Below, in pieces: positions 8,224 through 16,120 of a stretch of 37,214 bases of DNA. The DNA comes from an uncultured Verrucomicrobiota bacterium (GTDB lineage Bacteria > Verrucomicrobiota > Verrucomicrobiia > Limisphaerales > CAIYYI01). The stretch lies in the NCBI GenBank assembly GCA_903930345.1, contig CAIYYI010000035.1:1-37214 (forward strand), in the 5' to 3' direction. The first letter of the stretch is position 1. Every line of letters begins with the position of its first letter. A model generated the notes under the pieces. The model was not told the origin of the DNA and searched no databases. It saw only the letters and a list, made by a program, of their open reading frames with translations. A program made the position numbers and the translations under genes.

Positions 8224-8694
8224 ATGTCGTTTGTGCGCATTCTCGTGGATGGTTACAGCCTGCTGCACAACTGGCCCGAACTGGCCCCGGGCCGGGCCCC
8301 CTATTGCGCCGAGGCCCGCGAGCAACTGGTCAACTACCTGACGCAGTACCACGATGCCACCGGCACCCCCATCACCGTGTTTTTCGATGGCTCAGGACGC
8401 CACACCAGCGCCTGTGCCACCCGGTCCACCGCGTCCGTCGAAATCCTTTATTCACGCCAGGGCCAAACGGCAGACCAACTGATCGAGCGCACGGTGTACC
8501 GCATGGTGCCCCATGGAATGGTGCTGGTGGTGACGGATGACCACGCCGAACGGGACACGGTTGTCAATCTAGGCGGCATGACCGCCTCCAGCCTGCATTT
8601 CATCTCAATGATCCAGCAGGCACTCAACGATGTAAACCACGACATCAAGCACTATAACCGCCGCGAAACACGCCAGTTTAATCGCCCACGATGA
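8224..8694 (+). CDS. NYN-domain ribonuclease-like protein (YacP/Rae1 family)
   Basis: 156 residues covering one NYN (PIN-like) domain. Visible family marks are the opening strand RILVDGYSLLHN with its catalytic-type Asp, the strand TVFFDGSG with a second Asp, the segment ILYSRQGQTADQLIER with a conserved Asp, and VLVVTDDHAERD near the end. In B. subtilis the YacP homologue Rae1 is a ribosome-associated endoribonuclease. Equivalent RNA cleavage here is inferred. Its stop codon overlaps the ATG of the next gene (ATGA), which suggests translational coupling to an exported protein. That pairing is not one I recognise. Confidence 0.85.
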   Translation: MSFVRILVDGYSLLHNWPELAPGRAPYCAEAREQLVNYLTQYHDATGTPITVFFDGSGRHTSACATRSTASVEILYSRQGQTADQLIERTVYRMVPHGMVLVVTDDHAERDTVVNLGGMTASSLHFISMIQQALNDVNHDIKHYNRRETRQFNRPR

Positions 8695-10106
8695 AGCCTC
8701 CATTATCCCTCTTGTTCCGCCTGGCAGGGTTGTTACTGCTGACCCTGACCTCGCACCTCTCCGCCGCCGAACCGGTGGCACCCGCCCCGAACAAATACCT
8801 GTTCGTGGTGGAAACCAGCCGTGCACAAAGCCAGAACGCGGAAAGGATCGGCCTGGCGGTGGCGGATCTCATCCAGCATGGCCTGCATGGCCGGATGCAG
8901 CCTGGCGACCGATTCACCATCTGGACCTACAACGAAAAAACCGACATCCCCAGCTTCCCGACGGAAACCTGGGACCCAGCCGAGGCGCGCCCGATCAGCA
9001 ACCGGGCTTTCTACCATCTGTTCCGCCACAAGTACGAAAAGAAATCCGTTCTGACGGTGGCCCTGCAAAGCATGCTGGCAGCCTTGCAGAACAATCCCAA
9101 TCTCTCCATTTACCTCGTCTTTGACGGTTCCCAGCCAATCGTGTCTTTTCCTTTCGCAGCGGAAATCAATACGGTTTTGCGCACGAACTTTGCCTCCTGG
9201 CGCACCAACAAAACCCCCTGTGTCGTCGCCCTGGCGGTGGAACAGCACAAATTTGTGAATTGGGCCGTGGGTATCTGCGACCCGCCCCATCCCATCCAGA
9301 TGGTGGCCAAGATGCCGGAACCCGAACCCGTCCCCCCGGCCCCGCCCGTCACTCCTGCACCGGAAAAAGTGGTGACCAAGCCAGTCCCCACCCCGCCCAA
9401 GACCATTCCCAAGCCAGTCGCGCCCGCTGTGGGGGAAAAGAAATCCACCGCCTTGCCCAATACCGCTGTGGTCCATATGCCCCCTCCACCGCCCCCGGTA
9501 CCGCTAACACCAACCCCCATCGTCACTCCTCCAGCACCCATCGCGGTTCCCCCGCCCACCGCCATCCCCACTCCCCAACCGCCCACTCCGCCACCCACCC
9601 CAGCCGTGGTAAAACCGATCCCCACCCCTCCCAGCACACCTTCCATTGTCGTCCCCAAACCGGTGCCACCGCTAGACGGGACGCCGCGTGAGGACACGCG
9701 GCCTACACCCATTGTGGCCCCCAAACCGGTGCCATCGCCAGACCCAATGGTTTCCCCGGCCACCGTTTCAACAACCGTAGTGGCCCCTGCCACCCCTCCT
9801 CCAGAAGCGAAACCAGCCGTCGTCCCACAAAACACCATTGCGGTCACCCCGAAAGCCGCAACGGTCCTCGCCGCGACCATCAAAACTTCACCGGTGGCAG
9901 CCGCGAATCCGGTTCGCGAAAAAACCAATGCGGCTGCACTGCCGCTGGCCATCACGCCGGTTCCTCCCGGCAACAATTGGCTGCTCTACTCAGGCATCGT
10001 GGTTCTAATGATTGCGGCCTTCGGTTTAGGTTGGCTGAAGCGGGCCACAACGCCCCCAAAACCAAGCCTGATCACCAAGGGTATGGATGAGGATGAGAAA
10101 CCATAG
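8691..10106 (+). CDS. Secreted/membrane protein with vWA-like domain, long Pro-rich linker and C-terminal TM
   Basis: 471 residues. A cleavable-type signal peptide ends near LTSHLSAAE (residue 25). Residues about 28-195 alternate strands and helices like a von Willebrand factor A fold (KYLFVVETSRAQSQNAERI, later LSIYLVFDGSQPIV). The metal-site motif DxSxS appears as ETSRA, so metal binding may be altered or lost. Residues about 200-425 are extremely rich in Pro, Thr, Val and Ala. They form an extended linker with recurring PKPVP/PTPP units. One transmembrane helix (about 429-448) and a short acidic cytoplasmic tail (KGMDEDEKP) complete it. The likely topology is a periplasmic domain on a stalk anchored in the inner membrane. 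It is translationally coupled to the NYN gene. Function unknown. Confidence 0.75.
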   Translation: MKPPLSLLFRLAGLLLLTLTSHLSAAEPVAPAPNKYLFVVETSRAQSQNAERIGLAVADLIQHGLHGRMQPGDRFTIWTYNEKTDIPSFPTETWDPAEARPISNRAFYHLFRHKYEKKSVLTVALQSMLAALQNNPNLSIYLVFDGSQPIVSFPFAAEINTVLRTNFASWRTNKTPCVVALAVEQHKFVNWAVGICDPPHPIQMVAKMPEPEPVPPAPPVTPAPEKVVTKPVPTPPKTIPKPVAPAVGEKKSTALPNTAVVHMPPPPPPVPLTPTPIVTPPAPIAVPPPTAIPTPQPPTPPPTPAVVKPIPTPPSTPSIVVPKPVPPLDGTPREDTRPTPIVAPKPVPSPDPMVSPATVSTTVVAPATPPPEAKPAVVPQNTIAVTPKAATVLAATIKTSPVAAANPVREKTNAAALPLAITPVPPGNNWLLYSGIVVLMIAAFGLGWLKRATTPPKPSLITKGMDEDEKP

Positions 10107-10195
10107 CGAAGGATATTGAGCTGATCATCCTCTGGATATTCGATTGTAACGCATTGATTAGCAGTATAGATCCCGGTTTTACCACTGACTCAGGT

Positions 10196-10224
10196 TTCGC
10201 AGACATTTATTGTTGACATATAAA
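10196..10224 (+). promoter_or_regulatory. Candidate promoter for the MarR/lipid operon
   Basis: TTCGCA, a 17-bp spacer, then TATAAA. The -10 lies inside the inverted repeat at 10208-10229, so a bound repressor would block RNA polymerase. A second possible -35 (TTGACA, 10213-10218) also lies within the repeat. It would need a -10 near 10236 (TAAACA), giving an almost leaderless transcript. Confidence 0.45.
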
Positions 10225-10229
10225 CAATA
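10208..10229. promoter_or_regulatory. Likely MarR operator (inverted repeat TATTGTT-N8-AACAATA)
   Basis: Perfect 7-bp arms separated by 8 bp, with TTGT/ACAA half-site cores as expected for MarR-type dimers. It lies 19 nt upstream of the MarR gene and overlaps the candidate promoter, consistent with autoregulation of the whole operon. Confidence 0.6.
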
Positions 10230-10248
10230 GCGGGATAAACATTAACTC

Positions 10249-10731
10249 ATGGTTGCCACCGTCTTGCCACCAGTTCCAGGCCCGCACTATTCGGCTTTGC
10301 TGCAATTGCTGCGCACCGCCGAAACCCTGTGGAATGCCAGTCGTGTGTTTTTTGCCCGCTGGGAATTGAGCCCCAGCCAATTCAACCTGCTGAACCTTCT
10401 GTACGAAACCGCGTCGCCACTGACCCAATCCGCCCTGTCGCGGCAACTCATCATGCACCGCTCGAATGTGACCGGCCTGGTTGATCGGCTGGAACAACGC
10501 ACCTTGGTTCAACGCGAGGCCTCGGCGGCGGATCGCCGCACCTGGCAAGTCAGCCTGACTCCGCAAGGGCGTCGGTTGGTGGAGCAAATCCGCCCCGCCT
10601 TCTTTCAACTGGCGGAGGAAGTCTGGACCGGCCTACCGGAGGGCCGGGCGAGCCAACTGACCAGTGACTTATCGGTGATCAGCAACAACGCACAACGGCT
10701 GGCGGATCATCTGGAGGGCACCCCGGTATGA
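10249..10731 (+). CDS. MarR-family transcriptional regulator
   Basis: 160 residues with the MarR layout: N-terminal dimerisation helices (about 8-35), then a winged helix-turn-helix. The first helix is FNLLNLLYETA, the recognition region LSRQLIMHRSNVTGLVDRLEQR, and the wing QREASAADRRTWQVSLTPQGR contains the usual basic Asp-Arg turn. Dimerisation helices follow. It binds DNA in the cytoplasm, usually as a repressor released by a small molecule. Its stop overlaps the start of the LplT-like gene (ATGA). An inverted repeat sits directly upstream, so it most likely represses its own lipid-recycling operon. The inducer is unknown; a fatty acid or lysolipid is a guess from context. Confidence 0.93.
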   Translation: MVATVLPPVPGPHYSALLQLLRTAETLWNASRVFFARWELSPSQFNLLNLLYETASPLTQSALSRQLIMHRSNVTGLVDRLEQRTLVQREASAADRRTWQVSLTPQGRRLVEQIRPAFFQLAEEVWTGLPEGRASQLTSDLSVISNNAQRLADHLEGTPV

Positions 10732-11942
10732 ATCGACGACGCGATTACCACCTCTTGCTGACCGGGCAGTTCCTGGGAGCGTTCGGGGACAACTTTTTCC
10801 TGTGGCTGATCATCGGTCCCCTGACCTACCAGCAGGAAACCGGTCGGATCACCGCGCAACAACTGGGGGTGGCCAACGCCCTTTACACCTGTCTGCTGTA
10901 CGCCCCTTACGTTTTGCTGGCACCGCTGGCCGGCTACCTGAATGATCGCTACTCCAAGACCCGCTGGCTGCTGGGTGGCAACCTGATCAAAGTCCTTGGT
11001 GCCCTGGTGGCCATGCTCAGTTTGACAGGGGCAGCCTGGAGCCAGGGGGTGGGTTACTTCATCATCGGCATCGGCGCCTGCATTTTCTCGCCGGCCAAAT
11101 ACGGGATCCTGCCGGAACTGCTGCCTCAGGAACGGCTGGTCAAGGCCAACGGCACCGTGGAATTCCTGACCATCCTGGCAATTCTCTCGGGCATGCTGGG
11201 TGGCGCGCTGGCGGTGGATAACCTCTCCCCCCTGACCTGCCACTTCTGCGTCCTGGGCATTTATGCCTTCTCCGCGCTGCTGTGCGCACTGATGCGCCCC
11301 ACGCCGTTCAACACGGCGGTGCGCCTGCGGGAGAGCACGCGGGAATTCTTCCAGCACACCCGCACGCTGTTTGCCTCGCCGCGAATGGCGCGGGTGCTGC
11401 TGGGCTGCGGCCTGTTCTGGGCCAGCGGAAGCATGTTAAAAATGAATTTCCAACCCTGGGGGCTGAAAGTGCTCGGGCTCAAGAGCAATTCGGAAATCTC
11501 AGCGCTTTCCCTGTGGCTGGCCATCGGGGTGGTGGCGGGCAGCATCCTGGCCGGCCAACTGCACAAGGTGGGCGATCTGCGCATCACCCGCCGTTACGGC
11601 TGGATGATGGCGCTGCTGATTCTCCTGCTCTTTCCCGTGGCTGGGGACACCTCCCGGATTTTGGTAATCATCACTTTGGTGCTGGCCGGCACCGCCGCCG
11701 GCCTGTACCTGATCCCGCTCAACGCGGCATTGCAGGCGGAAAGCAATCCCCACCGACTGGGCAAGACCATCGCCACGCAGAACCTGGTGGACAATCTTGC
11801 CATGGTGGCTGGAGGCGCGTTTGTGCTGCTGCTGCTGAAATTGGGCAGCGGACCCGCCCTGCTCTTTCTGGCACAAGCCGTAGCCATCGCCCTGTTTGCC
11901 ACACTGCTGCAACCGCCCGCCAAAACCACCGAACCCGCCTGA
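10728..11942 (+). CDS. lplT: MFS transporter, LplT-like lysophospholipid transporter
   Basis: 404 residues with about 11-12 hydrophobic segments, close to E. coli LplT (397 residues). The N-terminus (LLLTGQFLGAFGDNFFLWLIIG) carries the QFLGAFGDN helix of this MFS branch. The loop after helix 2 has the MFS signature form LAGYLNDRYSKTR. LplT flips lysophospholipids across the inner membrane so that Aas can re-acylate them. Here it lies directly before an Aas-like gene (6-nt gap), as in E. coli lplT-aas. That linkage is the main reason for the specific name. GGAGG about 10 nt before the ATG is a fair ribosome binding site. Confidence 0.85.
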   Translation: MNRRRDYHLLLTGQFLGAFGDNFFLWLIIGPLTYQQETGRITAQQLGVANALYTCLLYAPYVLLAPLAGYLNDRYSKTRWLLGGNLIKVLGALVAMLSLTGAAWSQGVGYFIIGIGACIFSPAKYGILPELLPQERLVKANGTVEFLTILAILSGMLGGALAVDNLSPLTCHFCVLGIYAFSALLCALMRPTPFNTAVRLRESTREFFQHTRTLFASPRMARVLLGCGLFWASGSMLKMNFQPWGLKVLGLKSNSEISALSLWLAIGVVAGSILAGQLHKVGDLRITRRYGWMMALLILLLFPVAGDTSRILVIITLVLAGTAAGLYLIPLNAALQAESNPHRLGKTIATQNLVDNLAMVAGGAFVLLLLKLGSGPALLFLAQAVAIALFATLLQPPAKTTEPA

Positions 11943-11948
11943 ACTGTC

Positions 11949-14102
11949 ATGCATAAACTGATTCAACTGCTGGCCCGGGCACTGCTGGCCATCTTCCACC
12001 AGATCAAGTCGTTCAACGCGGAGGTGCTGCGCACCCCCGGGCCCGTGCTGCTGGTGCCCAACCACCTGACCTGGATCGACTGGCTTTTCCTGCTGCCCCA
12101 TCTGGACAAGGACTGGCGGTTCGTGACCTCCAGCGCCACCGCCAAAACCAGTTGGCTGCACAAACTGGTGATGGTCAATTCCCACACCTTTCCGATTGAT
12201 CCCGCCTCGCCCTACGCCGTCAAACGGATGGCAGAATACCTCAAGGCGGGCGGGCGGCTGGTGCTGTTTGCGGAGGGGCGGATGTCACGCACCGGATCGT
12301 TGATGAAGCTGTATGACGGAACCGGCTTCCTGCTGCACACCACGGGGGCCAGGGTCATCACCTGTTTCCTGCGCGGTGCCGAGCGGGTGCGCTGGGCCAA
12401 ACATCCGGGCTGGAAATTCTGGTTCACCCCGGTATCTCTGCATTTCAGCGCGGCACTGACCCCGCCACCGTGGCCCGCCGGGGGCAGCATGGCACAGACC
12501 CGCACCCGGGTGACCAACTGGCTGCGCGAGGAGATGGTGCGGCAACAGTTCGAGACGGAAATGGCGCACGGCCCCCAGACCGTGCTGGAAGCGGTGGCGC
12601 ACATGGCCGCGCTACGCCCGGGCTTCACGGTGCTCCAGGATGTTTCCGATCAGGAGCTGAGCTACCGCCGACTGGTGATGGGCACAGATGTGCTGGCACA
12701 GGTGTGGCGCGAAACCCTGGCCGGCGAGGACCGGGTCGGCGTGCTGCTGCCCAACGTGAATGCCACACCGGTCACCCTCCTGAGCCTCTGGGCCGCCGGC
12801 AAAACCCCGGCCATCCTAAACTTTTCCACCGGCCCCACCATCATGCTGGCATGCGCCCAATTGGCGGGCCTGAAGAAAATCATCACCTCCCGTGCGTTTG
12901 TGGAAAAAGCCCGGCTCAAGCTGGACCCGCTGAAAGCGGCGGGCATCGAATTCCTGGAGTTGGAAACCGTGCGCCAGCAGGTGCCGAAAGCGGTCCGCCT
13001 GCGCGCGCTGGCGGCGCACACGCTCTTCCCGGGTGCGGCGCTGCGCAACCCGTTCACCGACCCGGCGCGCACCGCCGTGGTGCTGTTCACCAGCGGGTCC
13101 GAGGGGGTGCCCAAAGGCGTGGAGCTTACCCACACCAACCTGCTGGCGAACCTGCGGCAGATGATGGCCATGGTGGACATCCAGGATAGCGACCGCTTTT
13201 TCACGTGTCTGCCCCTGTTCCACAGTTTCGGCCTCACCGTTGGCACCCTGATGCCACTGGTGCGCGGAGTCTATTGCTTCCTTTACCCCTCCCCGCTGCA
13301 TTACCGCCTCGTGCCCGTGGTCTGCTACGAACGCGATTGCACCATTCTGCTGGCCACCAACACCTTCCTCAACGGCTACGCCCGCAAGGCGCACCCGTAC
13401 GATTTCCGCAGTGTGCGCTATCTGTTTGCGGGCGCGGAAAAAATCCAGGAAGCCACGGCCACGCTGTTCCAGCAACGGTTCGGAGTGCGCATCCTGGAAG
13501 GCTATGGCGCGACGGAATGCAGCCCGGTGATCAGCGTCAACTCGCCGTTGTCTCCGCACTTCGGGACCACCGGCCAGTTGATGCCCGGCATGGAATGGCG
13601 ACTGGAACCGGTGGAAGGAATGGAGCCGGCAACAGGTGGCCGCCTGTTCGTGCGCGGCCCCAATGTGATGAAGGGTTATCTGAACCCGGAGGCCAACGAC
13701 GCATTCAAGGCGCTGGACGGCTGGTACGACACCGGAGATATCGTCCAGGTCTCCGCAGACAAGGTGGTGCAAATCCTGGGCCGCCAAAAACGCTTTGCTA
13801 AAATCAGCGGTGAAATGGTCAGCCTTACCGCCGTGGAAGACGCCCTGGCGGGGGCCTTTCCGCAATACGGATTGCGGTGCCAGGTCGCGATGCTAAGCCG
13901 TCCCGATCCGGACAAGGGCGAGGCTCTGGTGGCCGTGACGAACGAAGCCCGCATGACCCTGGAGGAAATCCGCACCGTGCTGCGCGGCAAGGGCCTGCCA
14001 AACCTGGCCGCACCCAAAGAGATCCTGGCGGTGAAGGAAATCCCCAAGCTGGGCACCGGCAAGGTGAACCACCGGGAATTGCAACAACTCCTCAAATCCT
14101 GA
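11949..14102 (+). CDS. aas: Bifunctional acyl-glycerophospholipid acyltransferase / acyl-ACP synthetase (Aas-like)
   Basis: 717 residues, almost the size of E. coli Aas (719). The N-terminal PlsC-type acyltransferase has the HX4D motif NHLTWID (H39, D44) and the acceptor motif FAEGRMS (E109-G110-R111). The second part is an ANL-superfamily adenylating enzyme: P-loop LFTSGSEGVPKG (from about F380), YGATECSPVISVN, YDTGD, KRFAKISGE and the C-terminal lysine motif GTGKVN. Together they activate a fatty acid on ACP and transfer it to the sn-1 position of a lysophospholipid on the cytoplasmic face of the membrane. It lies between the LplT-like transporter and an alpha/beta hydrolase, 4 nt before the latter, so coordinated lipid repair is likely. 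Confidence 0.92.
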   Translation: MHKLIQLLARALLAIFHQIKSFNAEVLRTPGPVLLVPNHLTWIDWLFLLPHLDKDWRFVTSSATAKTSWLHKLVMVNSHTFPIDPASPYAVKRMAEYLKAGGRLVLFAEGRMSRTGSLMKLYDGTGFLLHTTGARVITCFLRGAERVRWAKHPGWKFWFTPVSLHFSAALTPPPWPAGGSMAQTRTRVTNWLREEMVRQQFETEMAHGPQTVLEAVAHMAALRPGFTVLQDVSDQELSYRRLVMGTDVLAQVWRETLAGEDRVGVLLPNVNATPVTLLSLWAAGKTPAILNFSTGPTIMLACAQLAGLKKIITSRAFVEKARLKLDPLKAAGIEFLELETVRQQVPKAVRLRALAAHTLFPGAALRNPFTDPARTAVVLFTSGSEGVPKGVELTHTNLLANLRQMMAMVDIQDSDRFFTCLPLFHSFGLTVGTLMPLVRGVYCFLYPSPLHYRLVPVVCYERDCTILLATNTFLNGYARKAHPYDFRSVRYLFAGAEKIQEATATLFQQRFGVRILEGYGATECSPVISVNSPLSPHFGTTGQLMPGMEWRLEPVEGMEPATGGRLFVRGPNVMKGYLNPEANDAFKALDGWYDTGDIVQVSADKVVQILGRQKRFAKISGEMVSLTAVEDALAGAFPQYGLRCQVAMLSRPDPDKGEALVAVTNEARMTLEEIRTVLRGKGLPNLAAPKEILAVKEIPKLGTGKVNHRELQQLLKS

Positions 14103-14106
14103 GTCA

Positions 14107-14910
14107 ATGACCAATCTGCCCCGCACCGGTGAACTCGAGATGCGCATCCACGGCTCCCCGGGACTGCCCGTGCTCATTTACCTGCCGGGACTGCACGGAG
14201 ACTGGACCCTGTTGGGCGGCTTCCGCAAGCTCGTGGCGGAGCAGGTGCGCCTGGTGGAATTCACCTATCCACGCCGCACCGATTGGACCGTGGACGACTA
14301 CGCCGATGCCATCCTGGCCAAGCTGGCTGAGGCGCAGATTGGGGAAGGCATCCTATTGGCGGAATCGTTTGGCTCCCAAGTGGCGTGGGGGGTGACCCAT
14401 CACGGGCGCAGCTTCCAAGTGCAAGGAATCATCCTGGCGGGCGGCTTTGTGCGGCACCCGGTGCAACCCGGGGTGCTGGTGGCCCAATGGCTCAACCGGC
14501 ATTCCCCCCTGCGCCTGATCAAACACCTCCTGCGAACTTATATTTGCGGGGTAAAACGCGGATGCAAACCCACGCCGAACGGCGCGCCCTGGCTGGAAGA
14601 ATTCTTCGCCCGCCGGATGGAGCCAGGCGACCGGGAGGCGATTGTCCACCGGTACACCCTCATCCGCCAGCACGACTGGCGACCCGTGGCACGCGCGGTG
14701 AAATTTCCCGTGTACTATCTCACGGGGTATTGGGATCCCATTGTGCCCTGGCAATTGGTGCGCCCCTGGCTGCGGCGCAACTGCCCGGGTTTCCGGGAAT
14801 GCCACATCATCCGGCAGGGGGAGCACGGGGTGCTCTCCAGCGCCCCCCACGACTCCGCTCGGCAGATCACCACCTGGGTGCGCGCCATCCGGGCGGGGCA
14901 CCAAAGGTGA
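14107..14910 (+). CDS. Alpha/beta hydrolase fold protein, possible lysophospholipase
   Basis: 267 residues, cytoplasmic, with no signal peptide. The fold marks are the strand/oxyanion segment LIYLPGLHGDW, a nucleophile elbow reading LLAESFGSQ (Ala where GxSxG usually has the first Gly), a likely acid in LTGYWDPIVP and a catalytic His in QGEHGVLSS. The middle has an extra helical lid (RLIKHLLRTYICG). It is the last gene of the MarR-LplT-Aas operon, 4 nt after aas. A role in acyl-ester cleavage or lysolipid/fatty acid release is inferred from this setting. Its end is 11 nt from the convergent PPIase gene. Confidence 0.8.
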   Translation: MTNLPRTGELEMRIHGSPGLPVLIYLPGLHGDWTLLGGFRKLVAEQVRLVEFTYPRRTDWTVDDYADAILAKLAEAQIGEGILLAESFGSQVAWGVTHHGRSFQVQGIILAGGFVRHPVQPGVLVAQWLNRHSPLRLIKHLLRTYICGVKRGCKPTPNGAPWLEEFFARRMEPGDREAIVHRYTLIRQHDWRPVARAVKFPVYYLTGYWDPIVPWQLVRPWLRRNCPGFRECHIIRQGEHGVLSSAPHDSARQITTWVRAIRAGHQR

Positions 14911-14921
14911 ACGGTGTTCTG

Positions 14922-16052
14922 TTACGGCTTCCTGGCCGGGGCCGTGATCCCGGCACCGGGCTCCCTGAGCTTCAGTTCTTCGGCCAGCACTTCCACCCCG
15001 GCCTCCTTTTTAAGGCGGGCAAAAAACGCGGGCATCTGCTTTTGCATCTCCTCCCGCTGCATGAACTGCCGGATCACCTCCCGCACCTCGGTGTAGCCGC
15101 GCTTTTGGACCGGGGTTTTCTCCAACGATTTGAGGATGAAAAAGCCGGTGACGGTGGTGACAATATCGCTGATCTTTCCGGGCTGGAGTGAAAAGGCCGC
15201 CGCCTCCACCTCCGGGCGCATGGCCCGGGCCGGATCATCCACCGAGCGGGTGATGCGGTACTCCCCCCCCTTGTTCTTGGAATCCAGATCCTCGGAAAAC
15301 TCCTTGACCAGGCTGATAAAATCCTCCCCCTTGCGCGCCCGGGCCAGCACGCTTTCTGCCAGCTTGCGCTTGGTTTGGCGCTGCTCCTCGCTCAGCTCTG
15401 GCGCCACCGCCCGATCCGGGCTGGCGGGCTGGCGGGTGGAGAAAAAGATGCAGGAGAGCTTCACCATTTCCGGGTCGCTGAACTCCTTGGGGTTGCTTTC
15501 GTAAAAGGCGCGGATGTTATCCTCGGGCACCACGACTTTGGAAACCAGCTCCCGCTCCAGCACCTCCTTGCTGAGGGTGTCATCCATCAGGTTGGCCAGG
15601 AACTGATCCGAGTTCATGCCCATGGCCTTGAGCTGGGAAAGCAGCAGATCCGTGGAATTGTTCTTGCGCTTGGCGTCCTGCCAATAGGTGTCCACTTTCA
15701 TCTTTGCTGTCATCCGGTCATGGTCGGTGGCGCGCTGAACCAGCAGACGGGTGCCCACCATGCTATCCAGCAGGCGAGCCTGCAACCTGAGCCGGTCCTC
15801 ATCCGCCAATGGTCGACCGGCGGCGGTGTAGTTTGCCTGCACCAGCATGAACATGGCGTCCAGTTGGCTGCGCTTGATTTCAAATCCCTTGCCGCGCGCC
15901 AGAACGGCATCCTCAAACAGTTCCGGGGCTTTGGCAGCGGCTGGGGCAGGATTGGTGACGGTCGCAACAGCCGGCTTATCCGCCCCACCCACCAGGGTGG
16001 TGGCGAGCAGACTGCCGGTCAGGACAGGAGCAAAGAATCGTTTCATGCGCAT
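14922..16052 (-). CDS. Secreted parvulin-type peptidyl-prolyl isomerase (SurA/PrsA-like)
   Basis: 376 residues with an N-terminal signal sequence (MRMKRFFAPVLTGSLLATTLVGG). A helical SurA-N-like chaperone region covers about 60-190 (LLDSMVGTRLLVQRA, then repeated Lys/Asp-rich helices). A single parvulin/rotamase domain lies at about 185-300, with MVKLSCIFF, a GEDFISLVKEFSED helix, the GGEYRI turn and FSLQPGKISDIV. A C-terminal helix follows (FMQREEMQKQMPAFFARLKKE). It should assist folding of exported and outer-membrane proteins in the periplasm. It lies 68 nt downstream of serA on the same strand and may be co-transcribed. A second ATG two codons in is an equally good start. Confidence 0.9.
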   Translation of the reverse strand: MRMKRFFAPVLTGSLLATTLVGGADKPAVATVTNPAPAAAKAPELFEDAVLARGKGFEIKRSQLDAMFMLVQANYTAAGRPLADEDRLRLQARLLDSMVGTRLLVQRATDHDRMTAKMKVDTYWQDAKRKNNSTDLLLSQLKAMGMNSDQFLANLMDDTLSKEVLERELVSKVVVPEDNIRAFYESNPKEFSDPEMVKLSCIFFSTRQPASPDRAVAPELSEEQRQTKRKLAESVLARARKGEDFISLVKEFSEDLDSKNKGGEYRITRSVDDPARAMRPEVEAAAFSLQPGKISDIVTTVTGFFILKSLEKTPVQKRGYTEVREVIRQFMQREEMQKQMPAFFARLKKEAGVEVLAEELKLREPGAGITAPARKP

Positions 16053-16120
16053 AAAAGGGTGTCCCGGCGGGAGGCCCGCCGAGACGATATTCCACCGTAT
16101 CCGCTTGGGCGGACCGGCAC

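Noticed and set aside
9110-9976. 288-codon Gly/Thr-rich open frame opposite the Pro-rich gene
   Set aside because: It is the antisense image of a Pro-codon-rich sequence (CCN read as NGG), not a glycine-rich protein.
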